DNA from: Hymenobacter sp. BRD128
Lineage (GTDB): Bacteria; Bacteroidota; Bacteroidia; Cytophagales; Hymenobacteraceae
DNA length: 64,000 bases
Reading direction: 5' to 3'
Assembly: GCF_013256625.1 (NCBI RefSeq)
Contig: NZ_CP053908.1
Span: 2,232,001 to 2,296,000 of the forward strand
Below are positions 8,743 to 18,355 of this stretch, piece by piece (positions within the stretch are counted from its first letter, which is position 1; each line of letters begins with the position of its first letter). Both the position numbers and the translations under genes were made by a program. The notes below the pieces were generated by a model. That model searched no databases and was not told the origin of the DNA. It worked only from the letters and a program-made list of their open reading frames with translations.

Positions 8743-9597
8743 TTAAGAATTAGTAGCTGGCTTAAGGGAAAGCGCCGCCAGGGCAATATCCTGATTCAAG
8801 TACTTCGAGGTGTAGCCGGCGTTCGACTTGCTCAAAAACAAGCAGCTACCACCCTGCACCGCGTCGATAATCTGAGCATACTGGTCGAGTGGCAGGGCGG
8901 GGCAGCCGAGGCTGCGGCCCAGGCGGCCATTCTGCTTGATAAAATCTTCACTTACGTAGTCAGCACCGTGCATCACGATGGAGCGGGCGAAGGCGTTGGT
9001 GTTGAAACCTTCATCGAGGCCTTGCAGGCGCAGCGAGTGGCCATGCTTGCCTTCGTACTCGTTGCCGGTCACGTAGAAGCCGAGACTGCTCATGTTGCTC
9101 TCGTTGGTGTTCGAGAACTGGCTAGCCCCGTTTTCGCCCGAGTTGTGGCCGTGGGCTACGAGGGTGTGAAACACGATTTTATCGTTAGCCAGGTCGAGTA
9201 CCCAGAGGCGCTTTTCGGTCGAAGGCAGGTCGAAGTCCACTACCGTGAGGTGCTGCTGGTCGGCGGCGAGGTGGCCGGTTTCGCGCAGGTTGAGGTAGCC
9301 GGTCATGGCCTTTTGAAACACCTCGAAACGCAGGCCCTGCTGCTCGGCGCCGAGGCGGTCGTAGGTTTCGCGCAGCGTAGCATCAAAGCGGGCCAGCGGC
9401 GTGGCGGCTACAGCCGCCGTGCGGTGCATGGCAGTAGTAGCCGGCGCGTGGGCCGACGACTTCAGGAGCGGGCCGGCCAGCGGCGTAGCCAGAAACAGCG
9501 AGGCTACAAACGGCAGCACGCGCCGCACCAGGCGCTGCGAGCGGCGGCGGCCGTCGCGCTGGCGTTGAACAACGCTGGAATGATGATGCTTTTTCAT
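8743..9597 (-). CDS. murein L,D-transpeptidase catalytic domain protein (YkuD_2 family)
   Basis: 284 residues. A basic, His-rich N terminus (MKKHHHSS...) precedes a hydrophobic export segment (about 27-45). The remainder is the YkuD_2 domain, with AHGHNSGENG, HSLRLQGL, IVMHGADYVS and the catalytic motif GRSLGCPALP, where His and Cys form the active site. Family members act on peptidoglycan stem peptides in the periplasm; here the exact reaction (cross-linking or release) is not known. A second family member lies just upstream on the same strand (9728-10402), about 130 bases away, so the pair probably arose by duplication. Ends at a shared terminator with GH31. Confidence 0.92.
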   Translation of the reverse strand: MKKHHHSSVVQRQRDGRRRSQRLVRRVLPFVASLFLATPLAGPLLKSSAHAPATTAMHRTAAVAATPLARFDATLRETYDRLGAEQQGLRFEVFQKAMTGYLNLRETGHLAADQQHLTVVDFDLPSTEKRLWVLDLANDKIVFHTLVAHGHNSGENGASQFSNTNESNMSSLGFYVTGNEYEGKHGHSLRLQGLDEGFNTNAFARSIVMHGADYVSEDFIKQNGRLGRSLGCPALPLDQYAQIIDAVQGGSCLFLSKSNAGYTSKYLNQDIALAALSLKPATNS

Positions 9598-9727
9598 GAC
9601 AAACTCGACGTGAAAGAATCGTATGAAGACGCCTGGGGTAGGCCGGCTAGCCTTCTGACGTTGTTATACGCAGCGCCTTCCGCTAAGATAACCGTAAACG
9701 GCCGGGCCGGGCAAAAAAATTCCCGGC

Positions 9728-10402
9728 CTAGCGCCAGCCGCGTCGCGCAAAGCGCCGCCCGGCGGCCGGCCCGTCGAGCCAGCGCGAGGCCAGCCCCGGC
9801 CCGCTCACCAGCAGCATACTACCCGTGCGCAGCGTGCTGATTATCTCCTTATACTGCGTGGGCGGCAGGGCCGGGCAGCCGCGGCTGTAGCCCAGGTGGC
9901 CGTGCTGGCGCACGTAGTCGGGGCTGGCGTAGTCGGCGGCGTGCAGCACGATGTAGCGGTCAAACACGTTGGTATTCTCGCCCTTATCGTACCCTTGCAG
10001 GCGGCGCGAGTAGCCATGAATGCCGTCGTAGGTGCCCGAGGTGCGGTAGAACCCCAGCGACGTGCACTCGGAGCTTTCGACGTTGGAGAAGCGCCGGGCC
10101 CGCAGGTGGCCCGAGCCCTGGCCGTGAGCTACTAAGCTACGGTGCAACACTTTGGCTTCGCTCAAGTCGATTACCCAGAGGCGCTCGGTGGTGTTGGGCA
10201 GGTCCATGTCGGCCACGGCCAGCACGCCGGCCCGCTCGATGCGGCCGGTGGGGTGCAGCGTGAGGTAGCCCACGCAGGCCTGCTCCAGTACCTCGGGGCG
10301 CAGCTCGGCGGCCTCGGGGCCTAGCGCCTGGTGCAGCTGCGCAATGACCTGGTGCAGCGTATCGGGCACGCCGGCCACGTGGGGCACCGGCGTGGGGCGC
10401 AA
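9728..10402 (-). CDS. second YkuD_2 family transpeptidase-like protein; N terminus uncertain
   Basis: Paralogue of the gene at 8743-9597, with AHGQGSGHLR, HGYSRRLQGY, IVLHAADYAS and the catalytic GYSRGCPALP. The span given starts at a TTG (10402), but the same frame stays open to 10549 and encodes a hydrophobic run followed by the lipobox LLSSC (Cys codon at 10498-10496). The protein is therefore probably a lipoprotein with an N terminus upstream of 10402. No ATG or GTG lies in that frame before the stop at 10552-10550; the nearest ATG (10541) is in another frame. A CTG start or a frameshift must be assumed. Likely periplasmic or outer-membrane anchored, acting on peptidoglycan. Confidence 0.85.
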   Translation of the reverse strand: MRPTPVPHVAGVPDTLHQVIAQLHQALGPEAAELRPEVLEQACVGYLTLHPTGRIERAGVLAVADMDLPNTTERLWVIDLSEAKVLHRSLVAHGQGSGHLRARRFSNVESSECTSLGFYRTSGTYDGIHGYSRRLQGYDKGENTNVFDRYIVLHAADYASPDYVRQHGHLGYSRGCPALPPTQYKEIISTLRTGSMLLVSGPGLASRWLDGPAAGRRFARRGWR

Positions 10403-10621
10403 CGAATCGGGCCGGGCAGCCGAAGCTGGGGCCAGGGCCGCTACTGGCCGGCTGGCTAGCGGGGCGGCGCTGCCCTCAGCATGACTGGCGCGGGAGCAAC
10501 TGCTCAGCAGCGGCAGCCCCAGGGCCGCCAGCCCGAGCCATGCAGCGGCCTAGGGTAAGTGCGTGCGAGTCCTCATTCGCTCAAAAATACGGCTGCCGGG
10601 CAGTGGAGCTGCTACCGGGCC

Positions 10622-12921
10622 TTAAAAAAAGATGCTGGCATTGGCCCGCAGATTAAAGGGGGTGCCCGGCGTGAAGGTCCTTTCGGTAATCGGAGCGGGC
10701 TCGCCGCGGAGCTGGGTTTCGGTGGCGTATTGCGCCTCGTTCCAGTCCACGTTCAGCAGGTTCTGCACCGTGAGGCCGAATTGGTAGCGTGGCCGGGTGT
10801 ACGCCAGCACAGCATCGACCACGAAGTAAGGCAGGGCCCGCACGGAATTATCCTCAATCGCCGGGCGGCCGCCGAGGTACCGATAGCGCAGGCTCGCGCT
10901 CAGGCCGCTGGGCTGCTTATACGTCAAGCCGGCAATACTGGTAAAAATAGGCCCCAGCGGCACAAAATTCTCCCCCTCCGGCGCATCCAGCAAGCGGGCG
11001 TGGCTGTAATTGCCGTCAAAATCCAGAAATACGCGGGGCGTGAGCTGGTAGCGCATCGACAGGTCGAAGCCAAAGCGCTGGGTAGGACCGACACTGGTGG
11101 TCGTGCCTTCATCACCGGAGTAAACCAGCTCATCCTGCAGGTGCAGGTACCAGAACGCCGCATTCACGACTAAGTCCGGCAAAGGCTTGAACGTGCTGCC
11201 AGCCTCCGCCCCCGTGGCGCGGGGCAGCGCCTGCGCGGGGTTGGTGCCTCGCACCACGGCCCGCGCATCGTTGGAGTGAAAACCCAGGCCCGAGCGCAAA
11301 AACAGCTGCACGTTTGGCGACGCCTGGTAGTAAAAATTAAGCTTGGGGGAAACCCGGGCGGCGTTTACGCGCCCGCCTAGTGGCCCAAACGCCCCGGTAG
11401 AGTCGGCAATCTGCCCCCGGAAGTCGAACACGAACAAGTCGGCCCGCACGGCAGCATTTACGCGCAGGCGGTCGGTTAGCTCCAGCGTCGCGTCCAGGTA
11501 GGCGTTGAGGTTTTGCTCGTGCAAGCGGCCCACGTCGATAGTATCCGTAATAACCCGCTTGGTAGCGTTGCGCAGAGCCAGGTTGGACTCATCGAGGCGG
11601 GTACCTACACCAACAGTAGTGTGCAGGTTGTGCGCACCCAGCTGGTTATCACGCTCATAGGTACCCGTATAGCCATAGAGGTTTCGGCCGGTATCGGTCT
11701 GGTTTATCTCATCACCATCTATCGGGTTTTTCTTGAAGAAGGTAAAGTCGGAAAACAAGCTAAAATTGTAGCGGGTGTAGTAGACCTGCTGGCGCAGCAC
11801 GGCATCGTGCGGCAGCGCAGTGGTGAGAATAGCGTAGGCGTTGGCGCGGTTCGTGCGTCCGCCTTCGCTAGGGTCAATGCTGCCAAAGCGGCTGATTTGC
11901 CCTTCTTCCACGGCCCGGGTGGGAATTTCACCGCTGGCGTTCCAGTTAGAAGTAAAATAGGAGCCGGACAGCGTGAGCGAGGTATTGTCCGTGAGCTGCC
12001 CCGTGTACTTACCCATGCCATTAAAGCGCTTAAAGCACTGGTTATTGACAAACGGCGAGGCGCTAAAATAGTATTCACTGGCTACGTAGGCGCTTTCCGA
12101 TTTTTTAGTCAACAAGTGGTGCGTACCCAGCAAATCGAGCATGACCAGCGCCCGGTACGTGCTGTACTGGCCGGCTTCTACCTTCACCTGGCTGTGGTCG
12201 AGGCTGGTTTTGGTAAGAAATTCGCCGGCACCGGCGGTGGCCAGGTCGCCAAAGCGCGCCGTGTAGGGTCCTTTGTAGACCTTGAGCTGCTCGACCGTTT
12301 CGGGAATGACAAAGTGAAAATCGGCGTAGCCCTGCCCATGAGCCTGGCTGACCATGTTTACCGGCAGGCCATCCACGCTCACGGCGAAATCAGTGCCGTG
12401 GTCAGCGTCGAAGCCCCGCAGGAAAATCTGCTCGGCTTTGCCCCCGCCCGCGTGCTGGGCAATAAAGAGCCCCGGCACGAGGCGCAGCAGGTCCTGCCCC
12501 GAATTGATAGGACGCAGCGTCTGGTCGATGTGCGTAATAGCCGCCAGGTTCTGGTTGAGGTCACGCGGCTGGCTCACCGTTACTTCCGTCAGGCTGAGGG
12601 AAGCCGGGGCCAAAGTTATCTCGAAGCCTCGTGTTTCGCCAGCCACTAGCGTTATAGTTTTGGTAGTCAAGCGATAGCCAAGTGCCCCTAGCCGCACTTG
12701 GCAGGTACCCGGCGCCAGGCCCACCAGGCGAAACTGCCCCAGGGCATCGGTGGCGGTACCCCCGGCTGGCCAACCAGCCCGATACTTACGCCCGGCAGTG
12801 GCCGCCCCGAGAGTGAGTCGGCCACCGTGCCCCGCAACGCGGCTGGGCGCTGAGCCAGCGCGCCAAAAGAAAGGAGCAGGGCCGCCACCAGCAGCCCCAG
12901 CGGCCGCCAGCGCAGCCGCAT
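10622..12921 (-). pseudogene. TonB-dependent receptor, broken by one frameshift
   Basis: Outer-membrane receptor. From ATG 12921: signal peptide (MRLRWRPLG to FGALAQ), the start of a CarboxypepD_reg-like domain (LRGTVADSLSGRPLPGVSIG), then the frame is lost at a C5 run (12759-12763 on the plus strand). Adding one base there joins it to the rest: end of the regulatory domain, plug (INSGQDLLRLVPG, FLRGFDADHGTDF, GQGYADFHF) and a beta-barrel ending in aromatic FF. The repaired length is 766 residues, normal for the family. It is the last gene of the DUF4331-TPR-HupE locus, which suggests a shared substrate, perhaps a metal (inference). Either a sequencing error or a real inactivation. Confidence 0.88.
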
Positions 12922-13096
12922 GATTAGTAACCCCGAAATGTAATTAAAGTACATACCAATGCAGTAAGGATGCCAGGGCGCCCTCAGCAGGGCGCACTTC
13001 CGGCAGCAGTATGGAACATAAAACGGCCCGCCGCGCCCACCTACCGGTACGCGTAGCGGCTCCGGCCACCGGGCGGAGGCAAGAGGCTGGGCAGTT

Positions 13097-13492
13097 TTAG
13101 CCGCATTGGGGCGGGGGATAATCGCGTCCGCCAAAGCCGGCGGGTAGCAGCGACCGGGTTGGTGCCGGATGCTGGCTGGCTACCAGCCAGCGCACCGGAA
13201 TGGTTACGACGGCCTGCGCAGCCGCCGGGCAGTGCACATCGAGCCCTTTAAGCTGGGCCAGGTAGTGCAGGCCGGTGCCGGTGGGCAGCCGGCGGTGCAC
13301 CTCGGTCTGGTCGCCATTGCAGCGCTCGAAGCAGTCGAGGCGCAGGTAGTTGTGCTGCTGGCAGTCTTTGCTGTGCACGTAGGGGTGCGCAGCCGAAAAA
13401 AGCGGCTCGGGCGGCCGGCTCACGACCAGCCCCGCCCCCACTACCAGCAGGTAGTTGAGCAGCAAAAGCCAGGTGAGGAGGGCGCGGAGCAT
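13097..13492 (-). CDS. small exported protein with Cys and His residues
   Basis: 131 residues. An N-terminal hydrophobic segment (LLTWLLLLNYLLVVGAGLVV) serves as signal or anchor. The remainder carries HPYVHSKDC, HNYLRLDCFERC and DVHCP, so four Cys and many His. This content would suit disulfides or metal binding, but no known motif is evident. It sits 73 bases after the HupE-like gene and about 175 bases before the TonB receptor, on the same strand, so it is probably part of the same transcript. Function unknown; a periplasmic helper of the receptor or membrane protein is a fair guess. Confidence 0.7.
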   Translation of the reverse strand: MLRALLTWLLLLNYLLVVGAGLVVSRPPEPLFSAAHPYVHSKDCQQHNYLRLDCFERCNGDQTEVHRRLPTGTGLHYLAQLKGLDVHCPAAAQAVVTIPVRWLVASQHPAPTRSLLPAGFGGRDYPPPQCG

Positions 13493-13565
13493 AATTCAGA
13501 ACTAAAATCGTTGCGAAGCTAGCCAGCCACCCGCAACGGCAGCGTAGTGTGCAGGTGAGGTGGCG

Positions 13566-14237
13566 CTAGGCCAGCAGCCGGTCCACGGTCCAGTAGGCGG
13601 CTACCAGGCCGATAACTATCGACACTGGTACCACTACCCGCGCCCGGTACCAGGGCCGGTCGGCGGCCCAGCGCCCGATGAGTGCCCAGCACAGCAAAAT
13701 AATCGTGACCTGGCCCAGCTCGACGCCCACGTTGAAGGAAATGAGTGAGCCAAAGTAGTCCTTGCGGGGCAGCCCCAGCCCAGTGAGCGCACTGGCGAAG
13801 CCCATGCCGTGAATCAGCCCGAAGCCGAACACGATGGCTAGCCGCCACGGGCTGAGCTTGGTCGTGATAATATTCTCAATGGCCACAAACAGAATAGAGA
13901 GCGCAATAATCGGCTCCACAACACTGCTCGGTGGCTGAATAAGCCCGTACATGGCCAGCCCCAGCGTGATGGAGTGCGCCACCGTAAAGGCCGTGGCCTG
14001 AAACAGCACCGGCCGGAGCTTGGGCTCCAGAATGTAGAGGCTGATAATGAACAGGATATGGTCGAAGCCCAGCGGCAGAATGTGCGTGAAGCCCAACTGA
14101 ATGTAGGTCCAGAAAATCTGAGTGCGCGAGAGCTTGCTCAGGTCGGCATCGATGACGTGGGCAGCGGCCGGCAGGGCTAGCAGTAGGAGCAGTAACACCC
14201 ACAGCCCTGCGCATTTTGGTTTGTAGCAGAACGTCAT
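13566..14237 (-). CDS. HupE/UreJ-like integral membrane protein
   Basis: 223 residues, start ATG 14237 (MTFCYKPK). A signal-like segment ending in LPAAAH is followed by about six membrane helices. The pattern HILPLGFDHILF (paired His and Asp in the first helix), AHSITLGLAM and GLIHGMGFA is that of the HupE/UreJ_2 family. Relatives include proteins linked to nickel or cobalt supply of hydrogenase and urease, but this subfamily is uncharacterised and no such enzyme is in the window. Gene order (TPR gene upstream, small Cys/His gene and TonB receptor downstream) suggests the inner-membrane part of an uptake route. Confidence 0.85.
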   Translation of the reverse strand: MTFCYKPKCAGLWVLLLLLLALPAAAHVIDADLSKLSRTQIFWTYIQLGFTHILPLGFDHILFIISLYILEPKLRPVLFQATAFTVAHSITLGLAMYGLIQPPSSVVEPIIALSILFVAIENIITTKLSPWRLAIVFGFGLIHGMGFASALTGLGLPRKDYFGSLISFNVGVELGQVTIILLCWALIGRWAADRPWYRARVVVPVSIVIGLVAAYWTVDRLLA

Positions 14238-14291
14238 GGTCAAATCTTACCATTACTGCATTACTAATCAAAGAATTTTAGTGCCTCTCCC

Positions 14292-15623
14292 CTAGCGGGC
14301 GGCGAGCATTTTCTTACCCTCGGCCTCCACCTCGGGATTAAGGTAAGGAGCCGTGTTCAGGGCCTTGGTGATGAGGGCCTGGCCCTCGGCCACCTGGCCG
14401 GTTTTGGTGAGAATGAGACCGGCGCGGCACAGCAGCACGGGGTTTTGCGAGTTGGTGCGGCGGGCCACGGTCATGTATTTCTGCGCTTCCTTAAAATCGC
14501 CGCGCTTGTAGTAAACCCAGGCCAGGGTTTCGTTTACGTCGATGTTGTCGGGGCGGCGGGCGTACTCAATTTTAGCGTGCGCCAGCGCTTTATCCAGCTC
14601 GCCGGTTTTGAGATAGGCGTAGGCCAGCTCGCGGTCGGTGTAGTGGCCTAGCTGCTCATTATCATTGGCTTGCTTAGCGGCATCGGCTAGCATGGCTACC
14701 GATTCGCGGGCCATCTTATCGGCCTCCTCGGGCTGGTGGTTGAGGCGATACACATCCACCAGCTCGTCGGTAAACGCATAGTCTTTCACGGTGGCGCGGG
14801 CCAGGCTCAGGTCCTTGATGGCGGTGGCGTAGTCGTGGCGGGCGGCGGCCACGCGGGCTAGCCCGGCCAGGGCGTAGGCATAGTTGGGGCGCAGCGCCAG
14901 GGCCTGCTGATAATAGCTTTCCGCCTCGGGTAGCTTACCACTCACTTCGTAGAGATGGCCCAGGGCCACGCGGCTCCACTCGGTTTGTTCGAGGCCGTTA
15001 TAGCCGGCCTTCACGGCCATATCCATTGCCTGAATGGCCCCCGGCATATCGCCAAAAATCTCGCGCAGGTAGCTAACGCGGGCATAGGCGGTGAGGTCGG
15101 GGCGCACTTGGTTCATCTTGTCGGCCGTTTTCACGGCCTCGTTGTAGCGGCCCAGCTCCACGTTGGCATCGGTGAGCAGGCCGTAGACGTAGCCGCTGTT
15201 GGGGTTAAGGGCCTGGGCTTGCTGAGCCAGGGCTAGCCCCTGCGAAAAGTGGTGCTGGGTGAGGCTCAAAGAAGCTTCGCAGCACAGCGCCTCAAAGCTC
15301 TCGGGGTCGGCTTTGAGCACTTGCTGCAAAAGCTCCATCGCCGCCGCGTCGTAATACGGGTGGTTACCGGTTACGCGGCCTTCCTGCATGTAGGCCTCGG
15401 CCAGCAGCAGGCGGCTTTTCTGGTCGTTGGGGTCGGCGCGGAGCTTGGCCAGCAGGCCCTGCATCGAAGCTTTAGTATTGACCCATTCGCCGCCCAGCGC
15501 CAGGCGGCCGGTGCGGTCTTTGGGCTCGGGCAGGGCCGAGGCACCCGGCTTTTTAAAGAAAAGTATGGCCGCCACGGCTAGCCCGAAGGTCAGCAGCAAC
15601 ACGGGGTAGAGATTTTTGCGCAC
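14292..15623 (-). CDS. membrane-anchored TPR-repeat protein
   Basis: 443 residues. An N-terminal membrane segment (LYPVLLLTFGLAVAAILFF) anchors a periplasmic or extracytoplasmic solenoid. From about residue 50 to the end it is made of TPR-like helix pairs, for example AEAYMQEGRV, GHLYEVSGKLPEAESYYQQA and AWVYYKRGDFKEAQKYM, spaced by about 34 residues. TPR proteins mediate protein contacts, so this one may organise the complex encoded by its neighbours: a DUF4331 gene upstream across a terminator, and the HupE-like gene 54 bases downstream. No enzymatic motif seen. Confidence 0.88.
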   Translation of the reverse strand: MRKNLYPVLLLTFGLAVAAILFFKKPGASALPEPKDRTGRLALGGEWVNTKASMQGLLAKLRADPNDQKSRLLLAEAYMQEGRVTGNHPYYDAAAMELLQQVLKADPESFEALCCEASLSLTQHHFSQGLALAQQAQALNPNSGYVYGLLTDANVELGRYNEAVKTADKMNQVRPDLTAYARVSYLREIFGDMPGAIQAMDMAVKAGYNGLEQTEWSRVALGHLYEVSGKLPEAESYYQQALALRPNYAYALAGLARVAAARHDYATAIKDLSLARATVKDYAFTDELVDVYRLNHQPEEADKMARESVAMLADAAKQANDNEQLGHYTDRELAYAYLKTGELDKALAHAKIEYARRPDNIDVNETLAWVYYKRGDFKEAQKYMTVARRTNSQNPVLLCRAGLILTKTGQVAEGQALITKALNTAPYLNPEVEAEGKKMLAAR

Positions 15624-15704
15624 AGAACAAGGTGGGAAAATAGCTAAGTGAAACTACGCAGCAACTAAGCTTGCCGGTTTTGATTTCCTGGGCAGCCGCG
15701 AAGA

Positions 15705-15750
15705 TAAAAGAGCCGCCACCAGCTTGATAGGCTAGCAGGCGGCTCTTTTT
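15705..15750 (-). terminator. hairpin terminator after the DUF4331 gene
   Basis: AAAAGAGCCGCC pairs with GGCGGCTCTTTTT across a loop with GGCTAGC. It follows the DUF4331 stop (15784), reading leftwards, and precedes the TPR gene. It would let the secreted protein be made in excess of the membrane genes by partial termination. Confidence 0.8.
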
Positions 15751-15783
15751 AAAACTAGCAGTGGCCCAGCGGGGGCTGCTTTC

Positions 15784-18042
15784 CTAGCGGCGCTCTACGC
15801 GCAGCGACTGAATCAGCGTTTTACCAGCGTAAACCGAGGCAATGTACTGGCCCGGCACTATCGAGGCATTGGGCTGCCACTTTATCTCATTGATACCGGC
15901 CGGGTAGTTTTTGGCGGCCACGGTAGCCACGAGGCGGCCGGTTACGTCGCGAATCTGCACGTTCAGGTTAGAGGCAGTAGCCAGTTCAAAGCGGAAGGTG
16001 GTGCTGCCGCTCGACGGGTTGGGGTAGGCGCTGGCTACGGTCAGGTTGGGAGCCAGGCCAAGGTTCTGGCTGGGGGCTAGCTGCGCCAGGGCGATGCGCT
16101 GGGCGGTAGTACCGCTCCAGGGCGTTTGCACGTAGGGGAAGGCTGCCCGGAAGGTCGTGTCGTTTTTCTCTACGTTGGTGGTGAAGCCAAGCACGTTTTT
16201 CAGCTGCTGCGTTACCGGCGAAGCGGCCGGCGTGGCAGCGGCATTAAAGTCGTCGTACCAGAGGCCCACGGCCGCCAGCACCACGCCGCCCACCGCTTGC
16301 AGCTCGATGCGGGTTACGTCGTCTTCGAGGCGGCGGCCATTGGGGAAGCCGTCCATGTTAGGAATGAGCATGGCCGTAGCACCCGAGGCGGTATAACGGG
16401 TATCGGTGAGGCCGAGCACGGCGGCTGCCAGCAAGCCTTCCGAGCTAAAGTCGGCCGACGCGCGGTCGGTAGGCGGCACGGCCATGTTCAGGCGCAGCAT
16501 GTCGCCAAACGTCGGCAGGAAGTTGTTAATAAAAGGCTTACCGGCCGTGAGCGGGTTATTGCCAGTCTTGCCGGTGGCCAGCTGATACGGAATCAGGTTG
16601 GGCACACCAGTGTGGAAGATGGGCAGCAAGTCAACCGAGCGGGGGTTGCCGGCCTGGCCGCTGTTAAGCAGGTATTCGCCAAAGCCAGCCGGAGCCGGGG
16701 CAAAGGCCGTACCCGCGTTGGCGCCGGCCGCATTGCTGTAAAGAGGGCTGAGGCCCGCCGCGCCATCGCGGAAGTCAAAGCCGCCGTTGAGAGGAGCGGG
16801 CAACAGGCCAGCCAATGATTTGGTCTGAATACGCAGCGGTGCGAAGCCCGGTACGGCCTCGCCGTAGTAAGTCTGACCAGCAGGCTTGGCGGCAGCGCCG
16901 TTTACGGGCGTGTTGTCAGCCATGTAGAGGCCTAGCTCGGGGTTTTTGGCACCCGCGTCAAACTTGGCTACCTGGCCGTAGGGCGAGCCGGCGTTCCACT
17001 CGTCCTTCAGGCCCACGGCCTGCACCACTTCGTTGGTGAGCGGCATACCGATGCGCGAAATCTGCACCCAGCCATCGGGCGAGCCGGTGACGCCGGTCGT
17101 AGGCGCCACCACGGTGCCCGTCGTGTAGGCCTGGGTGCCATTGGCGGGGTTAAACGTGCGGATAGCTGGGCGGCTGGCCGACGCCCACACGCCAATAGTG
17201 TAGGGCGAAACCGGCGAGGCGGCGGTAGTACCCGAAGCCGGCGTACCGGCAAACATGTCGGTAGTAGCCGTCAAGGCGGCAGTACCAGCCTTGGCCAGGG
17301 CCGTCACTGGAATCTGCATTACGATGGAGTGCACGTTCTTACGGGCCAGGCCATCGCGGGCGGCCGTTTTGGAACGGATGCCACCCAGGTCGAAGATGCC
17401 GCCCAGGTCGGTAAAGAAGGCATCATCCGACGGGCCGCAGAATACTTTCATCCCGTTGACGGTTTGAATCTTGCTGGCGGCGTAGGCGGCGTAATCGGGC
17501 TGGTTGAGGCCCGCCGCGCCCGAAATAGAGCGCGGCCCAATGTTGGGCACCGGCACATCGCCCGCCGCGATGAGCGTCGTAAACGCCCCGCCAGCCAAGC
17601 TTTGCTCGAGCTTATACGTAGTTCTGGAGTTGATTTTTCCCAGGCGCACCCGGAAAAACGTGCTGGGGTCTTCGAAGCTCCGCGTGAAAGTGAAGCGGTA
17701 CGTGATGTCGTCGCCGGTGGTAGCGGCGTTGTTCTTCACGTGAATCTCGTAGCGAATATTCTCCCCAAACGTGTTGAAGTTGGGACCACCCTGTGGCAGC
17801 TCAAACGGGATGTAGTTGGCTACAATCGTAACCGTGGCGTTGCCGTCGTTGGCCGGCGAATCGGGCGAGCGGAAGGCGTAGAGGTCAGTATTATCGGCCA
17901 GGGGGTCTTCCGCAATAAGCGGAGCCTCGCGGTGCGAAGAGGCTTCCAGCGTATTATGCTGGCCACTCCACGCAAGCAGCCCACCCACAGCGGCGGCGGC
18001 CAACGTAACCTGAAGAGCGGAACGAGTAAACTGTTTTTTCAT
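15784..18042 (-). CDS. secreted DUF4331 protein with type IX secretion sorting domain
   Basis: 752 residues. An N-terminal export signal (ALQVTLAAAAVGGLLAWSG) is followed at once by the DUF4331 hallmark ASSHREAPLIAEDPLADNTD, then YAFRSPDSP. The large DUF4331 region runs to about 660. The last 85 residues are a type IX C-terminal domain: SAYPNPSSGSTTFRF, IRDVTGRLV, PGQYIASVYAGK and the end SLRVERR. So the protein should cross the outer membrane by the Por system and be attached or released. DUF4331 has no assigned function. It heads a same-strand set with TPR, HupE-like and TonB receptor genes, pointing to a surface role for this locus. Confidence 0.92.
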   Translation of the reverse strand: MKKQFTRSALQVTLAAAAVGGLLAWSGQHNTLEASSHREAPLIAEDPLADNTDLYAFRSPDSPANDGNATVTIVANYIPFELPQGGPNFNTFGENIRYEIHVKNNAATTGDDITYRFTFTRSFEDPSTFFRVRLGKINSRTTYKLEQSLAGGAFTTLIAAGDVPVPNIGPRSISGAAGLNQPDYAAYAASKIQTVNGMKVFCGPSDDAFFTDLGGIFDLGGIRSKTAARDGLARKNVHSIVMQIPVTALAKAGTAALTATTDMFAGTPASGTTAASPVSPYTIGVWASASRPAIRTFNPANGTQAYTTGTVVAPTTGVTGSPDGWVQISRIGMPLTNEVVQAVGLKDEWNAGSPYGQVAKFDAGAKNPELGLYMADNTPVNGAAAKPAGQTYYGEAVPGFAPLRIQTKSLAGLLPAPLNGGFDFRDGAAGLSPLYSNAAGANAGTAFAPAPAGFGEYLLNSGQAGNPRSVDLLPIFHTGVPNLIPYQLATGKTGNNPLTAGKPFINNFLPTFGDMLRLNMAVPPTDRASADFSSEGLLAAAVLGLTDTRYTASGATAMLIPNMDGFPNGRRLEDDVTRIELQAVGGVVLAAVGLWYDDFNAAATPAASPVTQQLKNVLGFTTNVEKNDTTFRAAFPYVQTPWSGTTAQRIALAQLAPSQNLGLAPNLTVASAYPNPSSGSTTFRFELATASNLNVQIRDVTGRLVATVAAKNYPAGINEIKWQPNASIVPGQYIASVYAGKTLIQSLRVERR

Positions 18043-18355
18043 GAATGATGAAAAAGGAAAGGTGGGAAATGATTGGTGAAAAATGTGGAGAAGGACTAAG
18101 AATTATTTCCTGAAAATCAGGCTATTCATCTTAATGATTAGCAGCACCTACGGCTAACCTGGATTGGCGGTTTATCGCAGGCCGCAAATACCCGAATTTT
18201 ACACCCTCCCAACTTTTCGGGCGTCCCCCGCTTAAGTACCCGGCTCGCCTGCCTGGGAGCCCGGCCGCCCCGGCAGGCGTACTTTTACGGGCCGGGCGGC
18301 GGTTTATTTCCATTTGTTTTTGTGGGCTGCGCAGGCGCAGCCGCCTTGTTTTCTT
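18043..18355. other. divergent intergenic region
   Basis: 313 bases between the start of the DUF4331 gene (minus) and the start of the Hsp70 gene (plus). It must hold promoters for both. The left half is AT-rich (purine-rich AAGGAAAGGTGGGAAA before the DUF4331 start), the right half GC-rich. I see no clear TAnnTTTG box, inverted repeat or small gene in it. Confidence 0.5.

Noticed and set aside
8725..9840. Plus-strand open frame (371 codons) opposite the two YkuD_2 genes
   Set aside because: Spans two real genes and a terminator on the other strand; not plausible.
11513..12649. Long plus-strand open frame (378 codons) opposite the TonB receptor
   Set aside because: Antisense to a gene with clear plug and barrel motifs; the translation is low-information and without any known domain. 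High GC makes such shadows common.
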